Notes under the pieces: generated by a model | Told to the model about the DNA's origin: nothing | Database searches by the model: none | Seen by the model: the letters and a program-made list of their open reading frames with translations, nothing else | Assembly: GCA_028571685.1 (NCBI GenBank) | Contig: CM053141.1 | Coordinates: 53,380,333-53,444,332 of the forward strand | DNA: 64,000 bases | Source of the DNA: Heterohyrax brucei | Lineage: Eukaryota; Chordata; Mammalia; Hyracoidea; Procaviidae | Direction: 5' to 3' | Shown: positions 35,735-48,796 of the stretch, piece by piece | How positions within the stretch are numbered: position 1 is the stretch's first letter | How the letters are laid out: each line of letters opens with the position of its first letter | Position numbers and translations under genes: made by a program

Positions 35735-37890
35735 TGTAGCCACCCAATCATCCCCCAACCGTTACCTACTCATAAAGGCTGCTGCATTGACCTCTTCCTT
35801 TTATATTCTGAAATAGTGAGGTAGCCAAAAGTGATCCACCCAACTAATAGGCACAGAAAAAGCCCCTCAGCCAACAACCTATGGTACAGTCATCATATTG
35901 GGAGCTGAAAGTCTCAGTTAAGACACAGACACATGCAGACATACACATACAAGGAAATAATTATCAATATTTTTATCATAAATAAATGAGAAGTAGTCTA
36001 ATGTTCAATAGTATGGATGTGGTTAAATTAGGGCACCACATCCATTTACTGAAATAATATAATGAATTAGATATCAAAATGTTCTATAGATACTACTTCA
36101 AGAAATGCTGTTAAAGGGGAAATAACATGGTACATAACACTGGGATAAATGTAGATGGTAAAATGCTAACATATGCTTACAGATATCAACTGTGCTGATG
36201 TTTGGTGGAGGGTAAGTTCTATATGGATAGGAATTAATATATTATTGTATAGTTAAAAATTTCAAATATATGGATTATTTTGATTGTTAAATTTAAGAGT
36301 TCACTTTACTAATACTGTATACAGAGCTATACTTTAGGACCAGTTCTATGTTACCCTTTTTGGCAATGGTCTGTGACACAGCAGACTATTTCTCTGACCC
36401 TTTCAGAGATTCATTGTGTTCATCAGTGTCTTTTCAAGAAATTTCTTTTCTACTTAAAAAAAAATCTGTTTTATTAAGCATGTTACATGTTCTCAAGCAC
36501 ATGTGCACAAACATGTAATTACTTATGGTTTTGTGCTCTGGTGGAAGACACTACATAGAATTGTATTGGAACTTGCATGCTGATTAATAAAAGCCATAGA
36601 AACATTAACAAGAAGAGTTTAAAAATATTAAATTATCATACTTGTCTTATTGAAATTGTTTAGCATAAGTGAAACTTATTATGTTTTAACTGCATGTTTA
36701 AATTTCATACCAAATAATTTATTCATCTTATATAAAAATCCCTGCAGAGAAACAATCTGCATGTTACCATAAATGAGCTTGTGAAAGAATGACAAGTGAC
36801 ACTATGGAACTGCCCAAAAAGAGATTTGTTGATACTAGATTAATCCAGGCATCACTTGTCAGTTGGTTTATTTAGAAAAGATAATTGGAAGGGAAGACAA
36901 AAGCCAATATTCAAATTACCTGGGTGATTTGTTCTTTTTTGACTACAAATTGTCAACGTGAAAAGTGTGGTGAGAGAAGACAGTAACATCAAAATGTCAC
37001 TTTCTTTTACAGATCAAAATCTTGTTTTTCATTTTTTTTATAGTATGGCAACTATAATGCACTCTAACAATGGAACTACATGTACCCTCTCTTGGCTTGT
37101 CATTGTCTATTTTGAGGTATTGTCTCTAATGACCTTTCTAGAGAGTTTCTTTTTAAAAGATCATGAATGTATTAAGATGTTTCATCTATAAAAATTTGCT
37201 GTGCTATTTCATGATCAGACTGTATTCTAAAGTATGTATAGTGGACTTTGACAGATAATGTCAGTTGATTCTAAGGCTATGTCTACATGGATAGCAATGC
37301 AGCATTTGGAAAATATATTCTTCCTCTAATCTGCAGTCAAATCAATTAGTGCTAGCTTGCTACATGCTGTTTCAATCAGAACCTATAATTTAGAGTTTTC
37401 ACACTAATTTCACTGGTAAATTTGATGGAAAGCAATAGTTGTGGCAAGATTCTCAGAAATGTTTGCAAACACAATAGACACAATAAAATTAAGCTTAAGC
37501 TAGAATACCTATTCTCAAGGTGTATTTATGGGATGTAATAGAGTAGATTTTTTTCCCCTGAGTAGTTTCCTGCTCCTGTTTTGCTCTTCCTCATTTTTAT
37601 GGGTCTTAATTTCTCTAGTAACTGCATGAAATTATTTGCTTTATTCTAAAACCTTGAGATTCAAATCTGAAATTTGGAAAATAAAGACAACATAGAGGAA
37701 AGAGATTTGAAGTAGAAGAAAATCAAATGAGATAAGCATTTGAGAAAGGGGTTAGTGTAAATGAAGACAGAGAAAAAGATATTTTATCATTCCTAACGAA
37801 ACATTTACACAATATTCAGCCTTGTCTGAAACTAAGACTTTAACTCCTTGAGCCATTCACCTTATTACCTAAAGATAATCACCTAAACTT
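35735..37890. other. AT-rich mostly unique DNA
   Basis: No gene, LINE or SINE is recognised. A 77-codon frame at 36958-37191 has no known motif. Poly(A)/(T) runs are short. Confidence 0.5.
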
Positions 37891-38262
37891 TGTTGTGGAT
37901 CAATTTGTGTTCCCTGCAAGGTTATGTGGAAGTCCTGACTCCTGTTTCTGTGAATATGATTTTTCCAAAAATATTGGGTTTTTTTATTATGTTAGCAAAG
38001 TCATACCTGAGTAGGATGGGTCCCAAAACTTTCTCAGTTGTATCTCATAAAAACAGTGGAATAGACAAAGACACATGCGATGAAGAAATATTAAGGAATG
38101 TCCAGAGCTACAGAAGCCGAAAGAAAAAAAAACTGAAGAATTTGCCACTAAAACCTGAGAGAGAAAGAGAGAGAGTTAAGCTCCAAATTCAGACTCATAG
38201 CTTCCCAGGCTTTTAATAAATTTCTCTTCTTTAAAGCTACCCACTTGTGCTTAAAAAAAAAA
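37891..38262 (+). repeat. MaLR-like LTR, plus strand
   Basis: It begins 'tgttgtggatcaatttgtgt', the typical start of MLT/MST-like LTRs. It contains a GA-rich tract (38157-38176) and 'cttttaataaatttctct' as polyadenylation signal, and ends in a poly(A)-like run. The 108-codon frame inside it (37890-38216) is an LTR artefact. Confidence 0.65.
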
Positions 38263-39224
38263 AAAAAATACAAATGACACTAGTTAACAAAAGAAGCCCC
38301 TACATTTTTAAATTCAGAAATATTGGGTTTGTTATTTTAAAAATTTATTTTGTTTCTGTCTGAAAAATTTCTCCACATATTCCTTTCAGGAAAGACCCAG
38401 AAGGGTGTCCAAGGGTGCCTGAATCAGTCCTAGTTACTGCTTATAAGCTCTAAGGTAGGCTTCTGTCACCTTTGTTAAAGATATGGTTTGAAGCTAGGAT
38501 CCTGCTCCATTCTATTCATTATCCTCATCGCACCACGTTGAATAAATCTACAGTTGTTCAGGTTCCTAGACGCTTAGGGTGATGTAAATAGTGCATCCTG
38601 TGTTTGCAAAGCTAGAATATTGCTTCTAGCTTCCAGTGCCAGGGACCAGAATAGAAATCTTTGGAAACTATGGAAGATTCTGTTGGTTTTGCCTTGAACT
38701 CAGTTAGGAAGCAGTCTTGCAAAAGAATTTTCACAGTATTGAACTATTTCATTCTTAGGGATGTAGTCCTTTGCTACTCCATCAGAGCTTTCTGGATCAA
38801 CAGCTTTAGAATGTCAATACTGTCAAAGGATTACAACTGAATAGAAGATCTGCTCCCTCAGGTAGATAACCTATGAAGGTGCAGCTTAACTCTTCTTGAC
38901 TTTTGGTGGAGATGGCAACCTGCCACTGTAGGTTAAGGTCCTTGATCAATTTTATTGTGCTTGTAAAGTCAAATAAAAATAGTTAGAAAATGAAAAACCA
39001 AACCTGTTGCCTTGGAAACAATTTTGACGTAGTTAGAAAGGAGTGAAGATTCTCTTGTAGGACTCTCTGAGTGCCTGCTGTGAAGTGGCCTTCAATCCAT
39101 TTACATAGTCCCCTTTCCTCTAAGTAATACACAAACTAACAACCAGATCTAGTTAGTTTCAGAATCATCTGCCAGTCTATGTGAGAACCATTTGTATCCT
39201 CTAAAATGATCTGTAACATCTCCA
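38263..39224. other. Unassigned region
   Basis: The composition is moderate, with no long open frame and no repeat that I can name. It may be an old LINE fragment. Confidence 0.4.
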
Positions 39225-39415
39225 GTGTACTACCTGGGATTGTAGCTTTGCCACTCCTCGGTACTGGTTCTTTCTAATTATCCTCATCTGTAAATGAGGT
39301 AAGTAACAGCTCCTGCCTCAGTGGGTTAGCACTAACTGAGTTAATTTATATGAAGTGTTTCTGACAATATCTTGTATAGTAAGTGCTCAGTAAGGGTTAA
39401 CATTACTACTAATGC
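39225..39415 (+). repeat. MIR SINE
   Basis: It contains 'ttatcctcatctgtaaatga', then 'gttaatttatatgaagtgtt', then 'tagtaagtgctcagtaaggg'. This is the MIR core and 3' end in order. Confidence 0.75.
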
Positions 39416-40199
39416 TATTTTGCTGTTATCCTGATTTTGTTGTTATTAATTTAGAAAACAAGATCATATTTAGAAGAGAAGTGCAATACCTAGAAAGCAA
39501 GAATGAGAAAGAAAAAGAATTCCGTTACAAGATGGCAGAGTAAACAGACGTCTCCTCATATCCTTCTGAAAACTAAGGCCTGGATGATATTTTTTACAGA
39601 GCATTGAATACCTGAGAAGCCTTGGGACCTAACATATTTGACTGGGCAACAGTATCAGACTAATCTTCTCCTCTCAAAAACAATCCAGCGACCGTTTGAC
39701 CTCTGCTTCTGCTGCTATGCTGTAACAGAGAACTGCAGTTTCTGCAACCAGCCAGTAACGGTAACATACTTTCATTATAAGTGGGCAGGTGAAGTCTGAT
39801 TCTCCCCAGTGCCTGTTGAGGCCAGCCTGTTTGTTGGACAGCTTCTGGCTACCAATTCAGCACTTGGACAGCTCCCTGCGTAGAAGTGTAGTTTACTTTT
39901 ACTTTTAAGGTTTACTTTTTTAAGGCTGAGAGGCTTGTATTTTCTCTGGAAATCTCTCTGTTGAAAAACCTCTTTTCTCTCACTGACATTTTAAGACTGG
40001 CTGACAGCCCCCAGTTTCTCCATAAACAGAGCCAGCCTCTTTGCTACTCAATAAGCAAAGTTTTCCACCCTTGAGAGTCTACCTGGGGCAAATCACTACA
40101 GTATTAGAGTCAGCTGGTGACCAACAATTCTCTTGGATCCATTATCAGAGAAATCAAATAGCATCTAGATGGCATGCAGGCAACAGAACATAATTAATC

Positions 40200-41101
40200 A
40201 TTTAAAGAAACAGTCTTCAAATGCTCCAGAAAATTCCCTAAAGATTCAAAAAATTCAAAAACTTTCCCAGATGAAGAAGCCTTTCTGAATCTAACAGAGA
40301 TTGAATACAAAAAATTATATATAAAACCCTCCTAGAGATTGAACAACATGCAATAGAACAAAATGAAAAATTTGGTAAACTATCTGATATGCCAGAACAT
40401 CAACGATCTGAAATACATTAGATTAATAAGAAAATTACAGAATTGGATAATTCTATCCAGAGCCAAAAGAGTGGATTGAACAGATGGAAGTTAGAATCAG
40501 TGACCTAGAAGACAAAGTAACTAACACCAACATTTATGAAGTAAAATCAGAGAAGAGAAATAAGAAAAATGAAGAAACATTAAGAAACATATGGGACTCC
40601 AGGATAACTTACATTTAATTGGAGTTCGTGAACAAGGGAGGATTAATGACAATGTAGAGTATTGCTGTAGAGATGCTGACAGAAAACTTTCCTGAGATTA
40701 TGAACAAAGAGAACATAGATATCTAAGATGTTTATCAAATACTGCAAAAGTTAGATCCAAAAAGAAGAACACCAAGGCATATTATAATTAAACTTATTAA
40801 GCTAAAACACAAAAAGATGCTTCTGAAGACAGCAAGGATCAAATCAAAACTAACATTTCAAGGAAAACCCTGTAGACTTTCATCTGACTTTTCTGCCGAA
40901 ACACTGCTGGCCAGAAAACACTGGGCAGACACAATTAAAATCCTGAATGAGAAAAACTTCCATCCCAGAATAATTTATCCTGCTAAACTGTCTATCAAAT
41001 ATAATGGTGAAATTACGGCTTTTGAAAACAAAGAGAAATTTAAAGATTTCATAAAAACTAAACCCAAGTTACAAGAAATATTGAAAGAAGCTCTTCCCTA
41101 A
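40200..41101 (+). pseudogene. L1 'C' ORF1 remnant
   Basis: The last 94 codons are open (40817-41101) and show KLTFQGKPCRLSSDFSAETL and ARKHWADTIKILNEKNFHPR. This is the conserved C-terminal domain of the L1 ORF1 RNA-binding trimer. The upstream coiled-coil part (about 40200-40560) is Glu/Lys/Ile-rich as expected, but broken by stops. Confidence 0.8.
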
Positions 41102-41539
41102 ATATATGTTTTAGGTGATAATTTAAGGCACTTCATCCAAATTTCTAATCAGTTAAGGAAGGCACAAAACTTCACCAAACCAAGCCAAAAATACAATATT
41201 ATAAGGGAATCCATGATCATATCATGACAACTATAATATTATCACATTAAAAGAGGGATACACTACAATAGTTACAGTTGTTTTTGATGCAGTGACAGTT
41301 TCTGACTTCTAAAATAGTTAAAATTGATTTCAATAATTATACGTTAAGGAGGATTAGGTATGTAGCCATAGAACTCATTAACAATACACCATATTAAATG
41401 AAAAATCACAATACAGGAGTCTCAATAAATATAAAATCAAAACTCATACCATCCATAACTAAGAATGTCCCAGGACAGATTAATAAGAACAACAGAGAAA
41501 ACACCAATGTGAAAATAAACATATTGCACCGACATCACT

Positions 41540-44500
41540 AAACACATACCTATCAATAATCACACTGAATGTAAATGGACTGAACGCTCCAGTAAAGAGA
41601 CAGTGAGTGATATTGTGGATCAAAAGACATGACCCATCTATATGTTGTGTTTTAATCAGCTAGGGCTGCTCTAACAGAAATACCACAGAGTGGATGGCTT
41701 TAACAAAGGAAGGTTTATTCTTACACAGTCTGGTAGATTGCAAGTCCATATTCAGGGTGTCTGCTCCAGGGGAAGGCTTTCCCCTTGTTGGCTCTGGAGC
41801 AAAGTCTGGTATTGCATCAGTCTTTGTCCAGGGAGCATCTTCGTGCAGGAACCTCAGGTCTGAAGGACGTGCTCTTCTCCTGGTGCTGCTCTCTTGATGG
41901 TGCGAGGTTCCCAATTCTCTTTGTTTCTTTTTCCTTTTATCTCTTTAAGGCTGAAAAGCTTAAGGGTGGAGCAAGTCATACTCTAGGGAAACTCCCTCTA
42001 CAGCAGAGCAAGGAAGTAATCCTATGCAGGAATTTACAGCCCCTTTAGCATACAGTTTAGTGAAACCACAGAATGGAGGACAGTCACAAGATACCGGGAA
42101 TCATGTCCCAGCCACATGGCTGCACATATTTTTGGGGGGACACAATTCAACCCATGACATGTTGCTTACAAGAAACACATCTTAGACTTAAAGATAAGAA
42201 CAGGTTGAGAATTAAAGGTTGAAATAATACATATCAAGCTAATAATACACGAAAAAGAGCAGGTGTGGCAATATTAATCTCTGATAAAATAGATTTTAAT
42301 GTAAAATCCACTATTATGGACAAGGATGGTCACTATTTATTGCTGAAAGGTTCAATACTCAAGTAAGACTTAACAATATTGAATATTTATGCACCCAATA
42401 CCAAAGCACGTTAAATACATTGAACAAATACTGACAACATTGAAAAATGAGATTGATCATTCCACAGTAATAGTTGGGGACTTTAACACTCCCCATTCAG
42501 TTAAGGATAAATCATCCAGAAAAAAGCTCAGTAAAGATACAGAAGATCTTATTACAACAATCAACGAACTTGACCTTATCAACACATACAGAACTTTTCA
42601 TCCATCAACAGATAAACACACCTTCTTCTCCAAAGCACATGAAACATTCTCCAGAATAGACCATATGTTCGGTCATAAAACAATTCTCCATAAAATCCAA
42701 AACACTGATTTATTGCAAAGTACCTTCTCGGACCACAGAGCTATAAAAGTTGAAATCAATAACATTAAATTCATAGGTAAAAATTCCAACTTGTGGAAAC
42801 CAAACAACACTTGACTCATAAAGCCTTCGGTTATGAAAGACATTAAAGACACATTAAAGAAATTTATGGATTCAAATGAGAATGAAAACACATCCTACCA
42901 GAATTTATAGAATACAGCAAAAGCAGGTCAGTTTATTTCTATAAATGCACACTTCCAGAAAGAAGAAAGAGCACAAATTAAAGAATTAACCTCACAGCTT
43001 GAGCAAGTAGAAAGAGAGCAACAAAGAAACTCCTCAGGCACCAGAAGAAAACAGATTATAAAGATTAGAGCAGAGCTAAATGAATTAGAGAATAGAAAAA
43101 TAATTGAAAAAATTAACAAAAGCAAAAGCTGGTTCTTCAAAAAGATCAACAAAATTGATAAACCATTGGCTAAACTTACAAAAGAAAAATAACAGAAGAT
43201 ACAAATAACCCGCTTAAGAAATGAGTTGGGAGATGTTACAACACACCCATCTGAAATAAAATATATCCTAACAATACTATGAAAAGCTGTACTCTGACAG
43301 GTTTGAAAACCTGGGGGAAATGGACATATTTCTAGATTCATATGACCCACCAAGAGTATCACAAGGAGAAATAGATCAACTTAATAAATCTATCATAAAG
43401 GAAGAGATTGAGGAAGTCATCCAAAATCTATTAACCAAAAAAAGTCCTGGTCCAGATGGCTTCATAAGAGAATTCTACCAAACTTTTAGAGAAGAATTCA
43501 CTTCAGTACTAATGAGGGTATTTCATACCATAGAAAGAGGTGAAATAATTCCAAATTCATTCTATGAAGCCAGCATAACCCTGATACCAAAACCAGGGGA
43601 AGTTCTCACAAAAAAAAGAAAATTACAGACCAATATGACTCATGAATCTAGATGAAAAAATCTTCAACAAAATTCTAGCCAATAGAATTCAGCAGCATGT
43701 AAAAACAATCATTCATCATGATCAAGTTGGTTTCATTCCAGAGATGCAAGGCTGGTTCAACATCAGAAAAACAACTAATGTAATCAACCATATTAATAAC
43801 ACAAAAGATAAAAATCACCTGATTTTGTCAATTGATGCAGAAAAGGCATTGGACAAAGTTCAACATCCATTCATGCTTAAAACTCTCAGAAAAATAGGAA
43901 TAAAAGGGAAATTCCTCAATATAATCAATAGCATCTATGCAAAGCCAACTTCTTTCATCATCCTGAATGGTGAAAGACTGAAAGAATTCCCTTTGAGAAC
44001 GGGAACTAGACAAGGATGCCCGCCCTCACCACTTCTATTCAACATTGTCCTAGAAGTTCTAGCCAGAGCAGTTAGACAAGACAAAGAAATAAAAGGCATC
44101 CATATTGGCACTGAAGAAGTAAAGATTTCCCTCTTTGCAGATGATATGATTGTTTATACAGAGAATCCAAAGAAATCCATAAGTAAACCATGAGAGCTGA
44201 TAGAAGAATTTGGCAAAGTATCAGGATACAAGATAAACATAACTAAATCAGTAGGATTCCTTTATACCAACAATAAAATTATTAATGAAGAGATCACCAA
44301 ATCAATTCCATTTACTATAGCCACCAGGAAGATAAAATACCTAGGAATAAATCTAACGAGATAAATAAGAGATCTTTACAGAGAAAACTACAAGACATTG
44401 CTACAAGAAACTAGGAGAGACTTACGTAAGTGGAGTAATCTACCCTGCTCATGGATAGGAAGACTCAATATTGTGAAAATGCCTATTTTGCCCTAAACAC

Positions 44501-45845
44501 TTTACTTATGTAATGCAATCCCAATACAAATTCCAGCGACATTTTTTAATGAGATAGAGAAACAAATTATCAGCTTTATTTGGAAAGGGAAGAAACCCTG
44601 ACTAAGTAAAGCACTACTGAAAAAGAAGAACATGCTGGGAGGCCTCTCACTACCTGACTTTAAAACTTATTACACTGCCACAGTAGTCAAAACAGCCTGG
44701 TTTTGGTACAAAAAGAGACATATAGACCAAGGGAACAAAGTAGAGACGCCAGAGATGCCACCACCATCCTATGAACAGGTGATATTTGACAAAGGCCCTA
44801 AGATTTTAAACTGGGGTAAGAAAAGTCTCTTTAAAAAATGGTGCTGGGAAAATTGGATATCCATCTGCAAAAAATTGAAACAATACCCATATCTCACACT
44901 TTATACAAAAATCAACTCAAACTTGATAAAAGACCTAAATCTAAAATCTAAAATGATAAAATGCATTCAAGATAAAATAGGGTCAACAATATACAATACA
45001 GACAGATTTCAAAATCTGACAAACAGGACACATTCATCAGAAGAGAAAATAGATAAATGGGAATTAATAAGAATCAAACACTTCTGCTCATCCAAAGACT
45101 TCATCAACAGAATTAAAAGACCACCTACAGAATGGGAAAAAATATTTGACAACTCTATGTCAGACCGAAGCCTGATCTCCATAATCTCTAAGGTATTACA
45201 AAATATCAGTAAGAAAAATATAAATCATCCAATTAAGCGATGGGCAAAGGAGATGGACAGACACTTCTCTAAAGAGGAGATCCAGGCAGCCAAAAAACAC
45301 ATACAGACATGTTCACGATCATTAATTATTAAAGAAATTCAAATCAAAACGACAATGAGATACCATCTCACCCCAACAAGATTGGCCATGATCCAAAAAA
45401 TGCAAAACACTAAATGTTGGAGAGGCTGTGAAGAGATTGGAACTCTCCTTCACTGTTGGTAGGATCGCAGAATGGTGCAACCTCTTGGGAAAGCAATTTG
45501 GTGTTACCTTAGAATAATGGATATAGATATACCATTTGACCTAGTAATTCCTCTGCTTGGAATATATCCTACAAAATCAAGGCCATTCACACCAACTGAT
45601 ACATGCACATGAATGTTCATTGCAGCACAGTCCACAATAGCAAAAAGATGGAATCAACCCAGATGCCCAACAACAAAAGAATGGATGGGTAAACTTTGAT
45701 ATATATATTCAATGGAGTACTATACACTGGTAAAGAACAATGATGATAGCAGGAAGCATCTCTCACTTTGGTCTCAACTGGAGGACATTATGTTGAGTGA
45801 AACTAGTCAGCGACAGAAGCACAATTATTATATGACACCCCTATG
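41540..45845 (+). pseudogene. L1 'C' ORF2 remnant, interrupted by an LTR
   Basis: The N-terminal endonuclease start (TLNVNGLNAPVKRQ, about 41563-41604) is cut by an LTR at 41648-42159, and the endonuclease resumes to about 42814. An RT-upstream block is at 43320-43655 (KKSPGPDGFIREFYQTF). The RT core at 43642-44193 keeps [24 protein letters not shown] and the catalytic FADDM. A 276-codon stretch at 44632-45462 holds the C-terminal part with KCWRGCEEIGTLLHCW. Frameshifts separate the pieces. It is the best-preserved RT box of the long L1s but is not functional as a whole. Confidence 0.88.
41648..42159 (-). repeat. MaLR-like solo LTR with 5-bp target duplication
   Basis: A 512-bp LTR on the minus strand, bounded by TG...CA and flanked by TGTTG at 41643-41647 and 42160-42164. 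The insertion splits L1 'C' ORF2, whose sequence 'ctatatgttg' continues as 'cttacaagaaacacatctta'. On its own strand it has 'agaataaaccttcctttgtt' as polyadenylation region. The LTR is therefore younger than this L1 insertion. No internal retroviral sequence remains, so it is a solo LTR formed by recombination. Confidence 0.9.
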
Positions 45846-46130
45846 ATAAAAACTTAAAATCATACTCATACATAACAGAAAAGACTTTGACGGCTACAAG
45901 GGTGGGGAGGGTGGGAAGGTGGGAAGGCAAGGGGCAAGGGTTTAGATTAGATAGTTGTTAGAAATTTGGTTAGGTAAAATCGGTTTCAATACACATTAGT
46001 AAGAAGATCAATATTAATGGGACTTTGACACAACTTGTTTACTCCTCCTCTCTTAACCCAACATTGTAAGCACAGAGTATGTACACTTTCATTTTTTTTA
46101 TTTAATAAAAAAAAAGAGAAGGAAAAAGAA

Positions 46131-46908
46131 GTGCTGAGGAGGAGAACAAAGAATCAACAAAGAAGCAAGTGAAAGTGAAGCAATAAGTAAGTGATGTCCA
46201 AAACTTCAGAAACCTCTCTGGGTTTCTTAGGAACTGCATCTTGAAATACTGCATCAAGAAAGCAGAGGAGAACTTTCTAGGATGTCTGCTTCCTCTGCTC
46301 TGTTGAAGTTTCTTACATATTGAGTTGACTTTACTGCCCTTACATTGCACCACTTTGTAATTAACATAAGCTAAAGCACACAGTTAAGCCAGAAAGCCTG
46401 TAGCAGTCTTCAGCCTCCTACCTTCAGCCTGAAGCTTGGCACAACCTGGTGAACCTGAGTATGATGAATGATTGTTGAGTCTCAGAAGTAGTGGGAAGCT
46501 CTGAGGTGATAGATAAAAGGTGTAGAGCACAAGATGAAGATGAGCCTTTGGTGTGCTGTGCTTTAATCTAGGAACTTGCCTTGACCTGTTAAGAAAGTGG
46601 CTTTCCATGTAAAGTCTCTCTTCCTACCCTTCATTCCCAAAATGGTAACCAAGAAGTACAAGGAGCTTCCCTTCAGTAAATAACAAAATCACCTCTCTGG
46701 GGCAACAAGAACTGGTTAGTCCAGGTAATCTTGCAGGTGAGATATCATGTAGGAATGATGACCAAAGGAATCTGAATAGTCAAATAAATTGTGTCCAAGA
46801 AAATCAGACAAATGCACAGCACACACCTTACACTACATGTGGTTCTTGACAATCAAAGAGAGACATTCTCTAAATATACCTAGGTCAAATACTCACCTGT
46901 TGTGGACT
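46131..46908. other. Unassigned region after L1 'C'
   Basis: Higher GC than the flanks. It is contiguous with 39504 before the L1 inserted. Minus-strand frames of 83 and 74 codons (46102-46353, 46384-46608) show no domain I recognise. A processed pseudogene cannot be excluded. Confidence 0.4.
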
Positions 46909-47050
46909 GAGTTGTGTCCCCTCAAAATATGAGTTGGAATCCCGACCTGTATTTCAGTGAGTATAACCCATTTGGGGAATTTGATTTTCTTTGTTTTGTT
47001 AATTAGGCCATATCAGTAAGGTGTGTCTTAAACCTAATAACTTTTAAGAT
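46909..47050 (+). repeat. MaLR-like LTR start fragment
   Basis: It begins 'tgttgtggactgagttgtgt' followed by 'cccctcaaaatatgag', the usual 5' end of an MLT/MST-like LTR. It also has 'ggccatatcagtaaggtgtg'. The similarity fades where a short SINE-tail fragment appears at 47053. Confidence 0.6.
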
Positions 47051-47052
47051 GT

Positions 47053-47090
47053 AAGCCAAGCCAAGTGCTGACTCATGGCAAAAACACTGC
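47053..47090 (-). repeat. Ultra-short SINE 3' tail fragment
   Basis: The plus strand reads 'gtaagccaagccaagtgctg' followed by 'actcatggcaaaaac'. This is the reverse complement of a (TTGGC)n SINE tail that has lost the 'CGTCGAG' segment. Confidence 0.55.
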
Positions 47091-47810
47091 AAATTAGACG
47101 CAGAGACAAGCAAGTGAAAATGAGGCAAATAAAGATGTTACCTGGACCTTGTCAAGGATCCAAAGGACTCTCAGGTTACAGCATCTGAGACAAGACTTTA
47201 CTCCTAGACCAGACAGGGAGAGCCTGTCTGTGTCCTAAATTTGAACTTAAAGGCTTATAAACTGAGAGAAAACAAATTCCAGTTTTTGCTTTGGTTTTTG
47301 TTTCAGTCAACCACTTTGGCATCTTTCCAACAGCAGCACCAGCCAACAACAAGCAAAGAAACCACCTGTCAACTAATAGTTTTATGCAAAGAATTCAGAG
47401 CCATTCAGATCAGCCCGACTGACTTGTTCTCAGGTGCAAGGGACATAGAACCTTGGATTGACAAACACATGGTGAGGTAGGGTTCCAATGAAAGGCACAT
47501 AAGTATAAGAAAAACAGCAACAAATCCTATAGTGACCTCTTTTTGATCCCTTTCTGTTTCTTGGTCTCTGAATTTTGTGTGTTTATTTATTTATAGTATC
47601 AAAAAAAATCAGAATGTGTTTATTAGATTTATTGACTTTAAAATATTCTTTTAAAAAGATTGGTAGATCTTTATTATCTAAACTATCAAGTATTTCAAGA
47701 ACTTCTATCTTTATTTCTTCAATTGTATCTTCTTTTAACCCTTTCCTTCAGGAAAAGATTACATTATGCTGTTGCATTTCCTACATCTAGACTTCATATT
47801 CTTTCTATAA
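47091..47810. other. AT-rich DNA without a recognised feature
   Basis: Frames of 79 and 71 codons (47241-47480, 47575-47790) carry no known motif. No repeat is recognised. Confidence 0.45.
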
Positions 47811-48796
47811 TTATTATTTTTAATTATGATTGAATGAAAATGTACATTCCCATATAAATTTGCATGCTCACCTATATGCAGCTTCCAGTGCTCTCCTGCC
47901 TGGTGACAGCCACCCCTCTTCTGTGCTCTATACATGGCCTATCCTCCCAACAGTCTCCTATGCCCTCCTCTCCACCCACTCCCCTTCCTCCAGCAAGAGG
48001 TCACAGGGTGACATCCTCTAGATGCATAGAACCATAAAATTCTGACAAGATATGGTCACTCTGTGTCACCAAGTCCAATCCATTACTGTCGGAAAAGTTG
48101 ACCTTCATTATGATTTATGATTTAGGGGTCAGCATCAGGGCCAGGGTCCATGCTCCTAGGGGAACCCCGAAGACCCTAGACAATCAGTTGCAGTCTTTTA
48201 TTGGAGATCTCATGGTGCACCCCTATTTATTCTCTTGTTGCCAGTGAGACGTGGCTGTCACTGGTGGTGGCTGGGCATCGTCTGGTTCTTCTGGTCATGA
48301 GTCGATGTAGAGACCCACTCACGTGGGCCTGTCTTCTGGGTTCTCTTTTCCCTATGTCATTCTTGTCCTCAGTGATCATCCATTCCTGCTGAGTTGGGAC
48401 CATTTGCTGTTCTCTCAGATGGCAGCTTGGCAGCATTTAAGAGCCCAGATGCCACTCACCAATTAGGGGTGCAGAGAATACTCATTAGAAAAATGCTAGC
48501 TGTGCCAATTGGCCTTGATTTTGCCTGAGAGCATGGTCCTTGGTCCCCCGCCTCAGCTACTCTGTGCTTGCAATATTGGGTTAAGATGGGAGGAGTGATC
48601 AGATTTTGTTGAAGTCCAGTCATTATCAATCTTCTTTCAAATGTGTGCTGTCACCTATTTCACCCAACCAAATTTCTATTAACTATCTAATGTAAACCCT
48701 CCCCCCATCACTGTCCCTCCCTCCCCACCCTTGCAGTTGTCAAAGAGTCTTTTCTTCTATGCATGAGTCTGTCTTTAAGTTCTTATCACAGGGGTC

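Larger units (their letters stand above)
39520..46115 (+). mobile_element. L1 LINE 'C', full length with target duplication
   Basis: It starts at 'ttccgttacaagatggcag' and ends in a poly(A) at 46115. The flanks are GAGAAAGAAAAAGAA (39505-39519) and GAGAAGGAAAAAGAA (46116-46130), a 15-bp duplication with one mismatch. The order is 5' UTR (to about 40200), ORF1, ORF2, then a short 3' UTR. A MaLR LTR sits in the ORF2 start region. Compared with the other L1s, about 760 bp of 3' UTR are missing just before the tail. Confidence 0.92.

Noticed and set aside
37890..38216. 108-codon frame with Lys/Arg-rich end as a small nuclear protein
   Set aside because: It coincides exactly with a MaLR-like LTR, and its basic end comes from the GA-rich tract of the LTR.
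43320..45462. Long open frames with reverse transcriptase motifs as a host RT gene
   Set aside because: They are collinear pieces of L1 ORF2 inside an element with poly(A) and target duplications.
46102..46608. Processed pseudogene on the minus strand
   Set aside because: The two frames (83 and 74 codons) match no protein I recognise, and no poly(A) tail or target duplication bounds them. It is left as unassigned.
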